The notes under the pieces were generated by a model, which saw nothing but the letters and a program-made list of their open reading frames with translations, was not told the origin of the DNA and searched no databases. Positions 34,770-47,115 of a stretch of 64,000 nt of DNA are shown piece after piece; position 1 is the stretch's first letter; the number at the start of each line of letters is the position of its first letter. The stretch spans positions 202,104,001 through 202,168,000 of the forward strand of contig CM059582.1 of the NCBI GenBank assembly GCA_030407085.1. The letters are read 5' to 3'. A program made the translations under genes and the position numbers. This stretch comes from Trichopria drosophilae (Eukaryota > Arthropoda > Insecta > Hymenoptera > Diapriidae).

Positions 34770-37690
34770 AAATGCATATACTTTCAATTGGAAACAGTGA
34801 AAATTCACTGAATACCAGTAAATAGTCACTGAGAGACACAGTTAAAAAGACGCTACTAAGAAGCAGTGAAATCTCACGATTTGATTCAGAGAAATTAATT
34901 CACTGGTTTAATCAGTGAAATAAAGTCACTGTTTGAGTCAGTGCAGTCATTTACTTCAAATAGTGAAAGTGACCCTGGAAGTCTTCTACATCTACGCCAC
35001 GTATTAATGTCCATGTATCGATAGAAACCGCTTCGACAGCCCACATATCCACCGCTCTTTCAATTTGAAACAGTGAAAAACTCACAATTTAAATCAGTCT
35101 GAAAATCAGTGACTGAAAACTAACTTCTGGATCAGTGACTTTCATCATGTTCCCTGCTTACTCAATTCGAAACATTGAAATACTAACTATTTGAATCAGC
35201 GACTGAATACTTAGTGCTTAAACAGTGAAACAGCGAAGAAGTGATTAAAGCAGTGAAACAATTTTATTGTTTCATAAAGCAACTTAATTTCACTGACAAT
35301 CAGTGAATTTTCACTTACTCAAATTGAGAAAATGCATAAACAATGGAACGGCGAACTAGTATTATTGTCTCGAGTTAAAGTTTCGCTGATTGAAACAGTG
35401 AAATTTCACTGTTTCTCAGTGGCTCATTTTTAGCTGTGGTAATAAGTGACAATTTACCGAGTCAGTGCATTTTTACTGTTTCAAATTGAGAGCACTGACT
35501 GCATTACGACATATGCGACATCTAAGACGCTCCATTTCCATTTTTTTGTATTTCAAAAATGACGATTATCAAATTCCACTACCTCAAGTTGAAATAGTGA
35601 AAAGTTCAGTGTTTGAATCAGTGAACGAACAGTAAAACAGCCAACGAATTTCACTGTTTCGTGTTAAATTTTCACTGATTCAAGCAGGGAATCAATGTTT
35701 TTGTCTCAAAAAACTTCTTAATTTCACTAACTCCATCAGTGAAGTTTCAATGAATCTTAGTGGCACCCTTTTTACTATAGCAATCAGTGACTATTCACTG
35801 ACTCAAATTGAGAGAGTGCATAAACAGTGAAACGGCGAACAAATTTCACTGTTTCGCGTTAAAGTGTCACTGATTCAAGGAGAGAATCATTTTTATTGTC
35901 TCTTAATTTCACTGATAATCAGTGAATTTTCATTGACTGAAATTGAGAAAGAGCATAAACAATGGAACGGCGACCAAGTATTCTTGTTTCGGGTTAAAGT
36001 TTTAATGATTGAAACAGTGAAATTTCACTGCTTCTCAGTCGCCCTTTTTAGCTATGGTAATCAGTTACAATTTACTGAAAGTCAGCGCATTTTTACAGGT
36101 TCAAATTGAGAGCACTGACTGCGTTACGACATATGCGACATATAAGACGCTCCATTTCCATTTTTTTGTATTTCAAAAATGACGATTATCACATTGCACT
36201 TCTTCAGTTTGAAATAATTAAAAGTTCACTGTTTGAATCAGCGAATGAATACTCACTGTTGGATCAGTGTCTTTCATCATATTCACTGCATAAACAATGC
36301 AACGGCGAACGAATTCTACTATTTCGCGCGAAACTTTCACTGATTCAAGCAGTGAATCAATGTTATTGTCTCATAAAGCATCTTAATTTCACTGACTCAA
36401 TCAGTAAAGTTTCAATGATTCTTAATGACTCCTTTTTCACTCTGGCAATAAGTTACTATTCACTGAGTCAATGAATTTTGACTGTTTCAAGAGTGTAACA
36501 GTGAAAAAAGACGAACTAAGAAGCAGTGAAATATCACTGTTTTAATCAGTGAAATCAAGTTACTTTATGACATAGCAAAACTGATTCACTGCTTGAATTA
36601 GTGAATCTGTAACGCGAAACAGTGAAATTCGTTTTAGGTTTCACTGTTCATACAGTGAATATGATGAAAGTCACTGATCCAGCAGTAACTGATTCAATCA
36701 TTGATTCGAATAGCATCTATTTCACTATTTCGAATTGACAGAGCCCGTAAGATTTTCAAAGTTTCCAGATCAACATTGAATTTCATCAACCAAATACACG
36801 GTGTTTCTGCAGAGAAATCACTGATATTCACAATGAGTGACATGTCTTGTTTTGGGAAAAAGTAATCTAAAATAATAAATAATTTTAAGATTCACGAAGG
36901 AACACACTTTGGTTGAGAGATTCTACAGAATGTTTATCGTCTGCTAAATAAGGTTTAAGTTAAAATGAGCGCGTTTACCTTTCCAAAGAAAAGTTCTAAA
37001 GTTGTTTTCTGAAATCTGAGTACTCTCTCTATTTGAATCAGTGAAAATTCATTGCCTCTTAGTAAATATTCACTGATTTTCCTAGTGACAAAGGAGCCAC
37101 TGAGAAACAGGAAATTTTCACTGTTTGAATCAGTGACACTTCAACCGGAAACAATAATACTTGTTCACCGTTTCACTGTTTACGCGGTTAATATGACGAT
37201 AGTCACTGATCCAGTAGTTAGTATTCATTCACTGATCCACATATTGAGTTTTTCACAGTTTCGGATTGAGAGAATATATAAATGATAAAAAACTGAAATC
37301 CGAAATTCTATTCCGAAGCCCCGAAATCATTGCTTCTCTCTCAATTTGGAACTAAGTAACTCAACGTGAAATTATAAATAGTCACTGATGTTCAGTGAAA
37401 AAGGAGTCAGTTTTAAGGAGAAAAAGGAGTTAGTGGCCCTATTTTCTCTCTGATTTTCACAGTTATAGATTGAGACAGTATGCTCTCTCGATGGTAAATA
37501 AAAATTATAATTTGTTTTGAAAAATACTAATTGCTCCAATTTCAAGAAACTAATAACTTTTATTACTCAAATACTTACTCTCTCTATTTGAAACAGTGAA
37601 AATTCACTAAGTGCCACACCACAGGTGAAATCTTACTGTTGACTCAGTGAAATTGATTCACTGCTTTGATCAGTGAAATAGATTACAATT
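34770..37690. repeat. CAGTGA/TCACTG self-complementary array
   Basis: CAGTGAAA, TTTCACTG, TCACTGATT and AATCAGTGA occur dozens of times in both orientations, so almost any part can pair with a neighbour. Higher order: 35320-35580 is repeated at 35940-36200, a 620-bp direct repeat ('ACATATGCGACAT' at 35510 and 36130). Sub-blocks end with 'CTCTCAATTTGAAACAGTGA' or its inverse, like terminal inverted repeats. 620 is not a multiple of three and frames change between units, so it is not coding. Confidence 0.8.
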
Positions 37691-40600
37691 TTTATTACAA
37701 TTTTTATACATATTTAATTACAATTTTTCATTTGTCAAAATATACATAATTTTAAAAGTTTTCATAAAATTCACATTTATCTACAATAATATATAGTACC
37801 TTATAATATGCTCTAAAATATATTTAAATTTATAATTCTATAATTAAATTTATAATTCATACAAATGATTTCCTTAAATTGAAAAAGTATGATTTTATAT
37901 ATTATATGTTTTTTTAGTCAACCTTAATTTACGAAAATATTTCCTTTGCGCTAAAAACATTCCCTGGCAAATATTCGTGGAAATAATTAATTCAATCTTT
38001 GAATTTCTGTATTTGCACGTGAATTAAACGTCACTATTTACAAATCCGGATTTTAATAAATCAACTGTCACAATTACTGTAAAATACTAACGTGTTCACT
38101 CCGATTATGCAATTAATTAATATAAAAGAGTTGATTTATCGTTTTCAATTATATTCACTTACCGGTACACTGAAAATGAATAAATTTTTATCAGTGCAGT
38201 AGCTTTCAAATGTTGATGCAAAAAATTGAATGAATTACTCACTTTATTTGGGAGATGCCTCGTACGAGTTTACCTTTTAAAATTTGCTTTTAAAATGTAA
38301 ACATTTTACATTTCATGAATTATTTTCTTACTCCCTTCTGACTGCATTAATTCATAGGAATATGAAATTACCACTATTACTTAGCGTGCATCCAAACGTT
38401 TATCGGAATTTCAAGATATATATTTACTAACTATTTAAAAACCTCTTTCAAGTTTCATTACCGAGTAATGGTGCTTTTAGAGTGCAGGAAAAAAGGAGAA
38501 GGGAGAATCGTTTATATTTACGTTGCGCGTCACGTGCTCTCAAGAGTCTTGAAAAATAAAAAAAAATGCTACTAAAAAATATTAGTATTTTCTTTCGACG
38601 TGGCACCGCACGAATGCGGACTTATTCCCGTAACAAAACTAGAATTAAACCTCCGATGTATGTCACGATAAATTTCTCATTTATACGAGTGATCATCGTT
38701 TGAAAATCTAAGATATTTGATAACAGATACTTTTTTACTATAAACGAAAAGCTACAAACAAGAAACGATGAAAATAAACCGAAAATATCTCTCATGCTTT
38801 TAGTTAGTATAAACATCAAAGATTCACGGCATTCAATGGGAATAAAAAAATATGGCTCAGTTTAAAGTGTTTTTTTTTTAACATACAAATATTTGATTAA
38901 TGCAGTAAATATGGAAATGTAATTCTTGTATATTTTACTGTTCGTAAAGAAAATATTACATGAAAATATTTTTATACAAAACGAATGAAATATAAAAAAA
39001 TTATTCTCGTTTGGACTCGACGAACAGCCCTAAGTAAAATGAGATGAAAAAGTCTAAATATGTGTAATATATCTAAATATGATTTTTAGACGATGTAGGA
39101 TCGATGCTGAATAAGTATTCAAAATTTAAACATTTTTGTATCTGAATAAATTTGAATTATTTAAAAAAAAAATGTATCCTACCCAAGAATCGAACCCTCG
39201 CAATTCATTCCCTTTACTACCTTACAATAAGTCTTCGTGGTATGCAGAGAATAACGATTAAAATTTTTATAAAATGTTTGTCGTGTTTATGATAGAGAGT
39301 AGTATAAAGTATTCATTATATCACAAAAAATTATTTCAGATTCGTTTTAATAAAATACTGACTTTCCGATTTCATGAGTTTTAATATAAAACTGATCATT
39401 TCTCGATCAAATTAAAAAAATATAAAATGGTTCTAGCAAAGCGTAAAAACGTCTAACTTTTATGATCCTTTCGAATCACTAAACGCGTGAATGAACGAAT
39501 GACGTCAAATGCGAACTATGGCGAATTCTCACCATTTAGAGAACATCGAATACTTCGTTCAAAAACTGATTGCTGAGTACGTCGGCATGTTAAATAACCT
39601 AGATTTTGAAGTACTCCCCAGCATTCATAACGCTGGACGATCATTGCGTTATCCAACTACTGGTCGTAAAAGGTCGAAAGCCGGTTTTGTTGCAGGAACC
39701 GAAGCGCAACGCATCTAGTGCATCCCTGAACAATAGGTCCCGATTGTACCGAACGTGTAATTGTAGTCCTGACTGAAAAACGAGTTACTGTTCGAAAGAA
39801 GCGTATTATTTTAAACTGCTAATCCGCCACTGACTGTCGGCGTCCTTTTGACGACCTGAAACTGATCTATCCTTGGCAAACAATTTTTGTACCTATTTTT
39901 TAAATGAATTCCGCATCGCCAACAAGTAACAATTTTTTCCTAAAATTATGAAATTCTCCGTGTAACACATTCCATGTAGCTTCCTAAGGAAAAAAGGCAT
40001 ATTTCATGTTGATTTAGAAAGAAGCCGAAAGTTTTGTCATGCAATTTGTGCTGTGCATTTTTGAATAAATTTACATATTAACTTATTGAGTCAATTGAAA
40101 ATAATTATCGGTGATACTTGAAATGAGAAACCATTTAGATTAGCAACAAGAGGCATTGAAGTGGTAAGATTGTCCCAGTCAGTCCAATTAAGAGAAGACA
40201 TATTTCTCCTTTGGAGGTTATTTTATGTTTAAAAAACTACACTGGTAGATCTGAACGTCGCATATTATAAAAGGGTTTTTTGTATGACAAAATATTTAAC
40301 AATTTAGGTTGAAATTGTATTTTAAAAATAATAAATGCCTTATCGAACGTTAACTGTATAATGATTTTACAAGGAGTAACAAAATTAAATGTACAATGCG
40401 TTCAACCTCGTCGAGAAAGACCTATTTTGCTCCCTAGCTGCGTAATATACTATTATAAACATGCCATCGTATTTTAACTTACTAACAAAATCTATGCCAC
40501 GAAGAAGGAAAATGACAATAATATTTTCAATTTCAAAAGATTGTTATCCATACAAAACTAATCACTGTAATATAATATTGTAAAATCCAAAAACGAAAAC

Positions 40601-40950
40601 TATTATAAATTAAACTCTCTAAGGAATGTAAAGGAAGTTTAAATTAATTAGTAATATCAGAAAATATAATAAGTAATTAATAAATGATTAGAATACAAAT
40701 TGGGAAACATCGATACGAATATAGCATTTGAATTTGTATATCAAAACGAATATCAATAATACAAAAGTTTCCCAAACGGACGTTGAGAGCATTTCATTCA
40801 GTCAAAATAAATTACAATACTTTTTCTTTTATGGATACTTCTGTCTATAGCTGTAATTTTAATAATTTTAAAGTTGAACCACGATATGACGCAAAAATTC
40901 TATTGATTTTAGAACAGACACTGAGAAAAAGTAGCTGCCGTGTGGATATC
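37691..40950. other. AT-rich intergenic, nothing firm
   Basis: No gene is recognised. A 69-codon frame at 39509-39718 is reasonably protein-like ('ENIEYFVQKLIAEYVGML') but has no family match or clear splice sites. A copy of the 'TATTTTGCTCCCTAG' repeat lies at 40423-40454. A tRNA-like 3' relic near 39185 was rejected. Confidence 0.4.
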
Positions 40951-40954
40951 GATG

Positions 40955-41612
40955 TTTGGTACGTAGAACGTGAGACGAAAAACCTGACATTTCAAAAGTT
41001 TCTTCGATATAATAAATCGTTATAGAAAAGCTTGAAATGTTCGGTTCTTCATCGAAAATTTTGAAATATCCGGTTCTTCGATGCAAATTCGGAAATGTCA
41101 GATTCTTCGGCGCAAAACTTTCGAAATGTCCGATTCTCGGTTTCACGTATGAGATATCTTGATCTTCTTACATTTCATGGATATTTACTGAATATTTATT
41201 TATTATGAAATGTGTTATATTTATATATATATATTTATTTATTAGTAAGTACATATCGATGGCTGTTACGAAGAACCGGACATCTCAAACGTGAGGCGAA
41301 AAACTGGAAAATTCGGTTTTGCAACGAAGAACCGGACATTTCAAAAGTTGCTACGATATAATAAATCATTATAGAAAATTTTTAAATGTCCGGTTCTTCG
41401 TCACAAATTCTGAAATGATCGGTTCTTCGTCGCAAATTCTAAAATGACCGGTTCTTCGCCGCAAATTCTGAAATGACCGGTTCTTCATCGAAAAACTTCG
41501 AAAATGTCCGATATCAGACATTTCAGCAGTTGTGACAAAAAACCGGTCATTTCGTCATTAAAATTTGCTGCGGTAAAATAAATCGCTATAATGTCTGGTT
41601 CTTCGTCGCAAA
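40955..41612. repeat. CCGGTTCTTCG minisatellite, both orientations
   Basis: A unit of about 28-29 bases, 'AAATGACCGGTTCTTCG' plus 'TCGCAAATTCTG', is tandem at 41385-41500 and, more diverged, at 41030-41140. The inverse 'CGAAGAACCGGACATTTC' lies at about 41322. A longer block ending in 'TATAATAAATC-n-TTATAGAAAA' is duplicated at about 40975 and 41340. Together they form a palindromic cluster. Confidence 0.75.
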
Positions 41613-41628
41613 ACATTCGAAATATGCA

Positions 41629-42699
41629 CCCGTATAACACAAAGCTCTCTTTAAGTTCCTCAGGAGTTCAATTTCAGAAGCTTTCTAAGACCTCGCACAA
41701 TTGCTCCAAATGAGTTCTCTGGAAGCTCTGCCAGTAAGCTTACACGGACGGGCACAATTTTAAGTCTGTGCGAACTCTCAGGAAACTCTAAAGAAAGTTC
41801 TGACAGAACTCCAGTGTAGTTCTGTTGAAGCTCCGATTGCTCTTGAAAGAGCTCCGTGGAAGTTCCGTTACAGAAGTACATCTGAGTTCCGGGCGAATTA
41901 GTTAAAGGGGTAACCTAACCTCGACCAATCAGCGAACGGCTTTCTTCTGGTGCTTCTGTGATATTTATCGTGATTTTGTATTGTTCTTCCCGCATAGAGA
42001 TATACGAATAGAGCGCGTTATTTCTATAGTTCACGTGGTTTACGGATAAACGGTGACTTTGTCGTCGAGGTGCTTTTCCTTGAGGTTGCCTTTCCTGGTC
42101 GCGGATCGACCTGGAGGACGACGGTTGCCTTATTGCCTGCCCGTTTCCTGGCATGATTCAAACTTCAAACATCGAGATTAGGTTAGAACGAATAATATAA
42201 TATTATAATTATATTAATCTTTATTTGCATTTTTCAATCGGTTTTTGTTATTTTTTGCAGCATTTTTCTCTTTGAATTTTTGCCCTGTGTGATATTGCTG
42301 CTGTTGGTTGTGGTTCGTTGCTGATGTTCCTCCAGCTGCCGTTCCTGAGTCCCTTCTGGACCATTTTCCTGTTTTTTCATCTTCTACTGAGTAATTTTAC
42401 TTCTTCTCCGATAAAACGTATATGAGACCTTCGAAAGAGCTTCCAGGGAGCTTCCAAAGAGCTTCAAGAGAGCTCCCAGAGAGCTTCTGCAGAGCTTCCA
42501 GAGAGCTTCTAAAGAGCTTCCAGCGAACTTACGTGCGAGTTCCTTAGGAGTTAGAACGGAGCTACATGAGTCTTCGCAAAAGCGGACATAGAAGCTACCA
42601 GAGAACTCCATACTAAGTCTATAGTTATTACAAACGAAGCTCTGAAGATGATTAAGAAGGTTCTGAGGAGCTCCATAGGAGCTTATTGTGTTATACGGG
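41629..42699. mobile_element. TIR element with GAGCTTCC/GGAAGCTC arrays
   Basis: The termini are CCCGTATAACACAA at 41629-41642 and its exact reverse complement at 42686-42699. Both are flanked by CA, perhaps a 2-bp target duplication. Inside each end are tandem 12-18-base units of GAGCTTCCAGAGAGCTTC (42430-42530) or its complement (41645-41880). A CpG-richer unique core lies between. It has no transposase. The right terminus is shared with the element at 57256-57932. Confidence 0.65.
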
Positions 42700-42850
42700 C
42701 AGTTCTTCGTACCAGCCATCGATATACATATAGTTACGTATGTACCAGTGCATTTTGAATATTTCATATGATTTTAAATTTTCCTCGTTCAAATGATACA
42801 CATACCCATGTGCGAAATGCCGATGCTGACCATACGGCCCAGTATTGGCC

Positions 42851-44010
42851 CAGCGTTGGCAGCCGACTTTCGGCTGCCGATGCTGGCCCAACGTCGGCAA
42901 CTTCACTGTGCCAGAATCGGGCCAGCATTGGTAGCCGATACTTGCTATAACAAATTGCCAAACTTCGGCTAAAAACTGGCCAACGCATCGGGCCAGGCCT
43001 GGCAAATTGATCTCATAGGTATTTCTCCCGATCGTCGTCCCAGCGTCGGCCCAATATTGGGCCCGAGTATCGGACCAAGTCTGGCAAAGTGATAGTGCCA
43101 AATCTCGGCCCAGCGATGGAAACATTCAGGACCGAACATCGGAGCAATTCTAGCAAATTTATTTCATACAAGGTACTGCCGATCGTTGGCCCACAGTTGG
43201 TCCAAAACCGACCCGAGCATCGGACCAACCCCGTCGAATAAATAGTGCCAAATCTCGGCCCAGCGTTGACAGCCGACTTTCGGCTACCGATGCTGGCCCA
43301 ACGTCGGCAACTTCACTGTGCCAGAATCGGGCCAGCATTGGTAGCCGATACTGGCTAACACAAATTGCCAAACTTCGGCTGAAAACTGGCGAACGCATCG
43401 GGCCAAGCCTGGCAAATTGATCTCATAGGTATTTCTCCCGATCGTCGTCCCAGCGTCGGCCCAATATTGGGCCCGAGTATCGGACCAAGTCTGGCAAAGT
43501 GATAGTGCCAAATCACGGCCCAGCGATGGAAGCATTTAGGACCGAACATCGGAGCAATTCTAGCAAATTTATTTCATACAAGGTACTGCCGATCGTTGGC
43601 CCACAGTTGGTCCAAAACCGACCCGAGCATCGGACCAACCCCGTCGAATAAATAGTGCCAAATCTCGGCCCAGCGTTGACAGCCGACTTTCGGCTACCGA
43701 TGCTGGCCCAACGTTGGCAACTTCACTGTACCAGAATCGAGCCAGCATTGGTAGCCGATACTGGCTAACACAAATTGCCAAACTTCGGCTGAAAAATGGC
43801 CAATGCATCGGGCCAGGCCTGGCAAATTGATCTCATAGGCATTTCTCCCGATCATCGTCCCAGCGTCGGCCCAATATTGGGCCCGAGTATCGGACCATGT
43901 CTGGCAAAGTGATAGTGCCAAATCTCGGCCCAGCGATGGAAACATTCGGGACCGAACATCGGTCCAAGCCTAGCAAATTTATTTCAAACAGAATATTGCC
44001 GATCGAATAT
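42851..44010. repeat. 410-bp satellite of GGCCCA/TTGGCC motifs
   Basis: Units start at 42851, 43261 and 43671 (third partial, to about 44010), with exact 410-bp spacing and high identity. Each unit is itself made of TTGGCCCA, GGCCAACG and GGCAGCCGA-like submotifs in both orientations. Open minus-strand frames recur, but 410 is not a multiple of three, so a protein repeat would change frame at each unit. I call this non-coding. Confidence 0.85.
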
Positions 44011-44600
44011 CGACCGTATCGAAAACGATGCAAGATAGAGCAAAAATTTACTAAACCTTTTTGGTAGAGGAGGAAATTTCCTACAAAAACGTCCGGGAGA
44101 GCTCTAGTCTAAAAAGTATAACTTAGGCGGGAGCAAGCCTCGAAGAAAGCATCGTAGTTTTGCTGTCTCATCCGTGAGCGTTTTCACAGTCTGAGACTGT
44201 GACTTTCTTAAATTGATATCTCTCGGCATAAGTTGCAGAAGCAGCCCCGAAATCTTAGTGCAGTGGCGAAGGATTCCCTACAGTTACATACTTGCACAGT
44301 TCTCTCCGTATACGAGCCCTCCGATCTCTGGAGACTCGGTCCATAGCCAGCGGTGACGTTCGAATTCCCAGGGAAACACAGCAGTTAAGTTCCGGCCGTA
44401 GCCGCTAGGAACGCGTCGCCGAACCGCATATGAAGTAGCGCCCGCGTTCCTTGAAGTGTGGGCACCAACGCGGCAACTCCGGCCGGAGGGCGATCTCACC
44501 ACTTTTACCTATTTTGGTGTCGGGGGGACTTTCCCTTCGACTAAGAACTAACTCGTCGTGATAAACGACGAATTAGAAATTAATATTTTTATTTACAGGA
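44011..44600. other. GC-richer unique block between satellites
   Basis: A CpG-containing block lies between the two GGCC satellites. The minus strand is open at 44284-44502 with protein-like but unrecognised content ('RNLTAVFPWEFERHRWLW'). A TTTATTTACAG acceptor-like site at 44588-44598 lies on the + strand. It could be an exon or the unique core of a large element that contains both satellites. Confidence 0.25.
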
Positions 44601-44870
44601 ATACGATGGAACTAGTATGACGTTTTACGAACTTACTAATCCAACTCGTTGGAGTTCCAAATCTGGCCCCGCCCAAGGGCTTACAACATCAAAAGAAACG
44701 TCAATAAGCAGGTATATATGCATATATCGATCGATATTATATACATATTCAAGGTTTCTTCCAATAACAATAAATTCGTTTCAACGTTTGTTTTTCTTTT
44801 TTTATCGTGCTGCTGCTGCGACGTTGCAAAGACAATAATGCCTGTAAAATTTAGCAGCAATAGGCTCTGT

Positions 44871-45228
44871 GCCATCGCCGACGATCAACGCCGCGCCAAT
44901 ACTGGCTTTGATGCCGGGCCAGTGCTGGCTGTCGATGCTGTGACAGTGCTGGCAGCCACTAATGGCCCAATACCGGTTGCCGAGTCTAGGCCGTAGTGTC
45001 GTAACAGACTCTGGGCCATTGCCGACAGTCAATGCCGCGCCAATACTGGCTGCCGATGCCCGTGCCAGTGCTGGCTGTCGATGCCGTGACAGTGCTGGCA
45101 GCCATTACTGGACCAAGACCGGTTGCCGAGTCTAGGCCGTAGTGTCGCACCAAGACTCATGCCAGTGTTGGCCCAATGTCGCAGCCGAGCCTCGGCACCG
45201 CCGTTGCCAGGGCTGGCCCGTTACGAAT
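44871..45228. repeat. 144-bp satellite, GGCC/TGGCTG motifs
   Basis: Two units (44871 and 45015) share 'GCCGCGCCAATACTGGCT', 'CCAGTGCTGGCTGTCGATGC' and 'GTTGCCGAGTCTAGGCCGTA'. A partial third follows to about 45228. It is related in motif to the 410-bp satellite but different in period and sequence. Confidence 0.75.
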
Positions 45229-45369
45229 TTCGTACATGGGTAATATAATAACTCTCATATATTTGTAAATTAGTTACCTGATTATTAATGCTCATGTACT
45301 TATGTATTATTTAGCGTAGATTTTAAAATATGCATTTGAATTTGTGTAATTATACATAAAACTTATTTT

Positions 45370-45610
45370 TTTAATAGACACCCCTAAAGAGGACCTTAAA
45401 GAAACGCAACGTACACTCAACATTTCTTCAAGTGAAAGTTGAGCCCCTCTCTGTTAAAGGTGACTTTTCACTATTTCTAAAGTGGAAATTTCACTTTATT
45501 AGAGTGGCATATTTCCATCCACCATTAGTAAAGTGTAATTTCCACTTTAAAAATAGTGGAAAAGTCACTTTTGTCAGAAAGTGGCTAAACTATCCCTTTA
45601 AGAAATTTAG
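45370..45610. repeat. AAAGTGG/CCACTTT self-complementary element
   Basis: 'CTAAAGTGGAAATTTCACTT', 'AGTGTAATTTCCACTTT', 'AGTGGAAAAGTCACTTTT' and others pack 200 bases. The ends 'CCTTAAAGAAA' and 'CCCTTTAAGAAATTT' are similar. It is a short foldback-like element. Confidence 0.55.
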
Positions 45611-46079
45611 AATAATTTATAACAAGAATAAAGGCGAACTGAATCGGCAATTTTGTTTATGTTTTATTTTTTATTTCGACATGTAATTTCTAACATTATT
45701 CCGCAGTATACACTAGTTATTCATATTAAAAATACCTTTCGTTGGTCTGTGTATTATATATGACGTTAAAATTGGAACCTATCAAGCAATATATCACAAA
45801 ATCTGATATTGCTACGATATCTCATGTTTAGTTTGAGTATAAAGCACACTTACATGAATACTCGATGTCTCTTTTGGCAGGATTATACTGAAACGACACA
45901 TCCAGATAACTAAAAGTCCGCCTTTAACAAATTTCACATATGTGCCGAATTTTGATAACCACTAACGCCATGAAAAAGTCGTAAGGCTCTCGTTCCATTT
46001 GCTAATAATTACTACTCCATAACCAAACATATTTTATATTACATTAGACGTTCTAAACAAAAATTCATTTCCCTTTAGT

Positions 46080-46400
46080 AGCCACGGGGCCACATAATAA
46101 CTGGGCACGTCTGGCATAAGGCAGGTGCATCCTTGGATACAAGCAAAGACGAAACTCAGAGCAAGCTCAAAAGAGGGTGCGAGACAGAGAGGTAATATAA
46201 GAGAGTATGCCGGAACAAGTGGTGAAGGTGAAAGAGTGAGAGGATTGAAATTAAATTTGTCGAGCTAGATTACGCAGCGGCTAGGGCGGGCTTTTAATTA
46301 TTTTAAATTATTTGCTGGCGTTTTTGTAGTGGGCTAAGCGCGCATGCCTCGCTGAACAAACAAGAACCATGCACTTCCTTTAACTCGCTATGTGGACCAA
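46080..46400. other. GC/purine-richer island, no gene identified
   Basis: A purine-rich run ('GGTGAAGGTGAAAGAGTGAG') and several CpGs stand out from AT-rich flanks. There is no long frame. This kind of block is often UTR or conserved regulatory DNA, but nothing here proves it. Confidence 0.25.
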
Positions 46401-46740
46401 GCCTTTGTATATTACAAAAAATATACTACTTGCCCTGAACGTCAGTTTATGTGCATTTTATCGATTACTTCATGTTTGACACCAGCGAGATTTAAAAGTG
46501 AACAATAAAAAATTTGATGAATTATTACAGCCTAAAGGGAGGAATATGGGACATATTAGTATGAAATAAATATAACACATGATAATGGTTTTATTAAACA
46601 TTTAATATACTCGGGTAATAAAGTTATGAAAATGAAGAATGCGATTTTTATTTAATAAATTATATATATACATGGTGACCTATTTTAACTTACTGACCGT
46701 TATATCTTGAAAAGAAAGCATTTACAAAAAAGTTTGAGAC

Positions 46741-47115
46741 ATTAAGTGTTAGTATTTCTGACTGGTTATTCAATGGTGAGTTTGACCATGACTACGAATG
46801 CGAAGGTCATTTAAAGGTCAAGTTAATTTTTCTAAATTGGAACTACCACTTTTTTTCTCGCAAATTTGAAAAGAGCGAAAATTTTCACATCCGATTATGA
46901 ACTTGACAATGATCTAGAGATCAACATCAAGGTCATTTCCTTGCGCAAGTTCTAGGCATCCGTTACGACAAAATATCTCGGAGGGATTGCATTTTTTGGA
47001 AAAATGTGACGTGCCTGCACAATATTTCGCGTGGGCTACCTGGTGGAGACCTTGAAAATAACCTTGAAACCAAGATGAGGAGTCACAGTATTGAATGTCA
47101 AAGTATTTTTTGTAA
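46741..47115. repeat. AAGGTCATTTnAAGGTCAA dispersed repeat, copy 1
   Basis: 'AAGGTCATTTAAAGGTCAAG' followed by 'TTTTTCTAAATTGGAAC' matches 62440-62850. Spaced GGTCA half-sites in the same orientation make it look like nuclear-receptor sites, but the repetition shows it is an element. Confidence 0.55.

Noticed and set aside
39180..39255. tRNA-like 3' half on the minus strand (GGGTTCGATTCTTGGG)
   Set aside because: A B-box-like word is present, but the T-stem does not pair and there is no matching acceptor 5' strand or A box at the right distance.
42764..44033. Several open minus-strand frames of 60-144 codons across the GGCC satellite
   Set aside because: The 410-bp period is not a multiple of three, so the same peptide would have to shift frame in each unit; the frames follow from GC-rich repeat sequence without stops.
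44340..44375. A-box/B-box-like words 'TAGCCAGCGGTG' and 'GTTCGAATTCCC'
   Set aside because: The spacing is only a few bases, far too short for a tRNA or an RNA polymerase III promoter.
44281..44520. Possible 5S rRNA or snRNA gene in the GC-rich block
   Set aside because: The conserved 5S internal control sequence and known snRNA motifs are not present.
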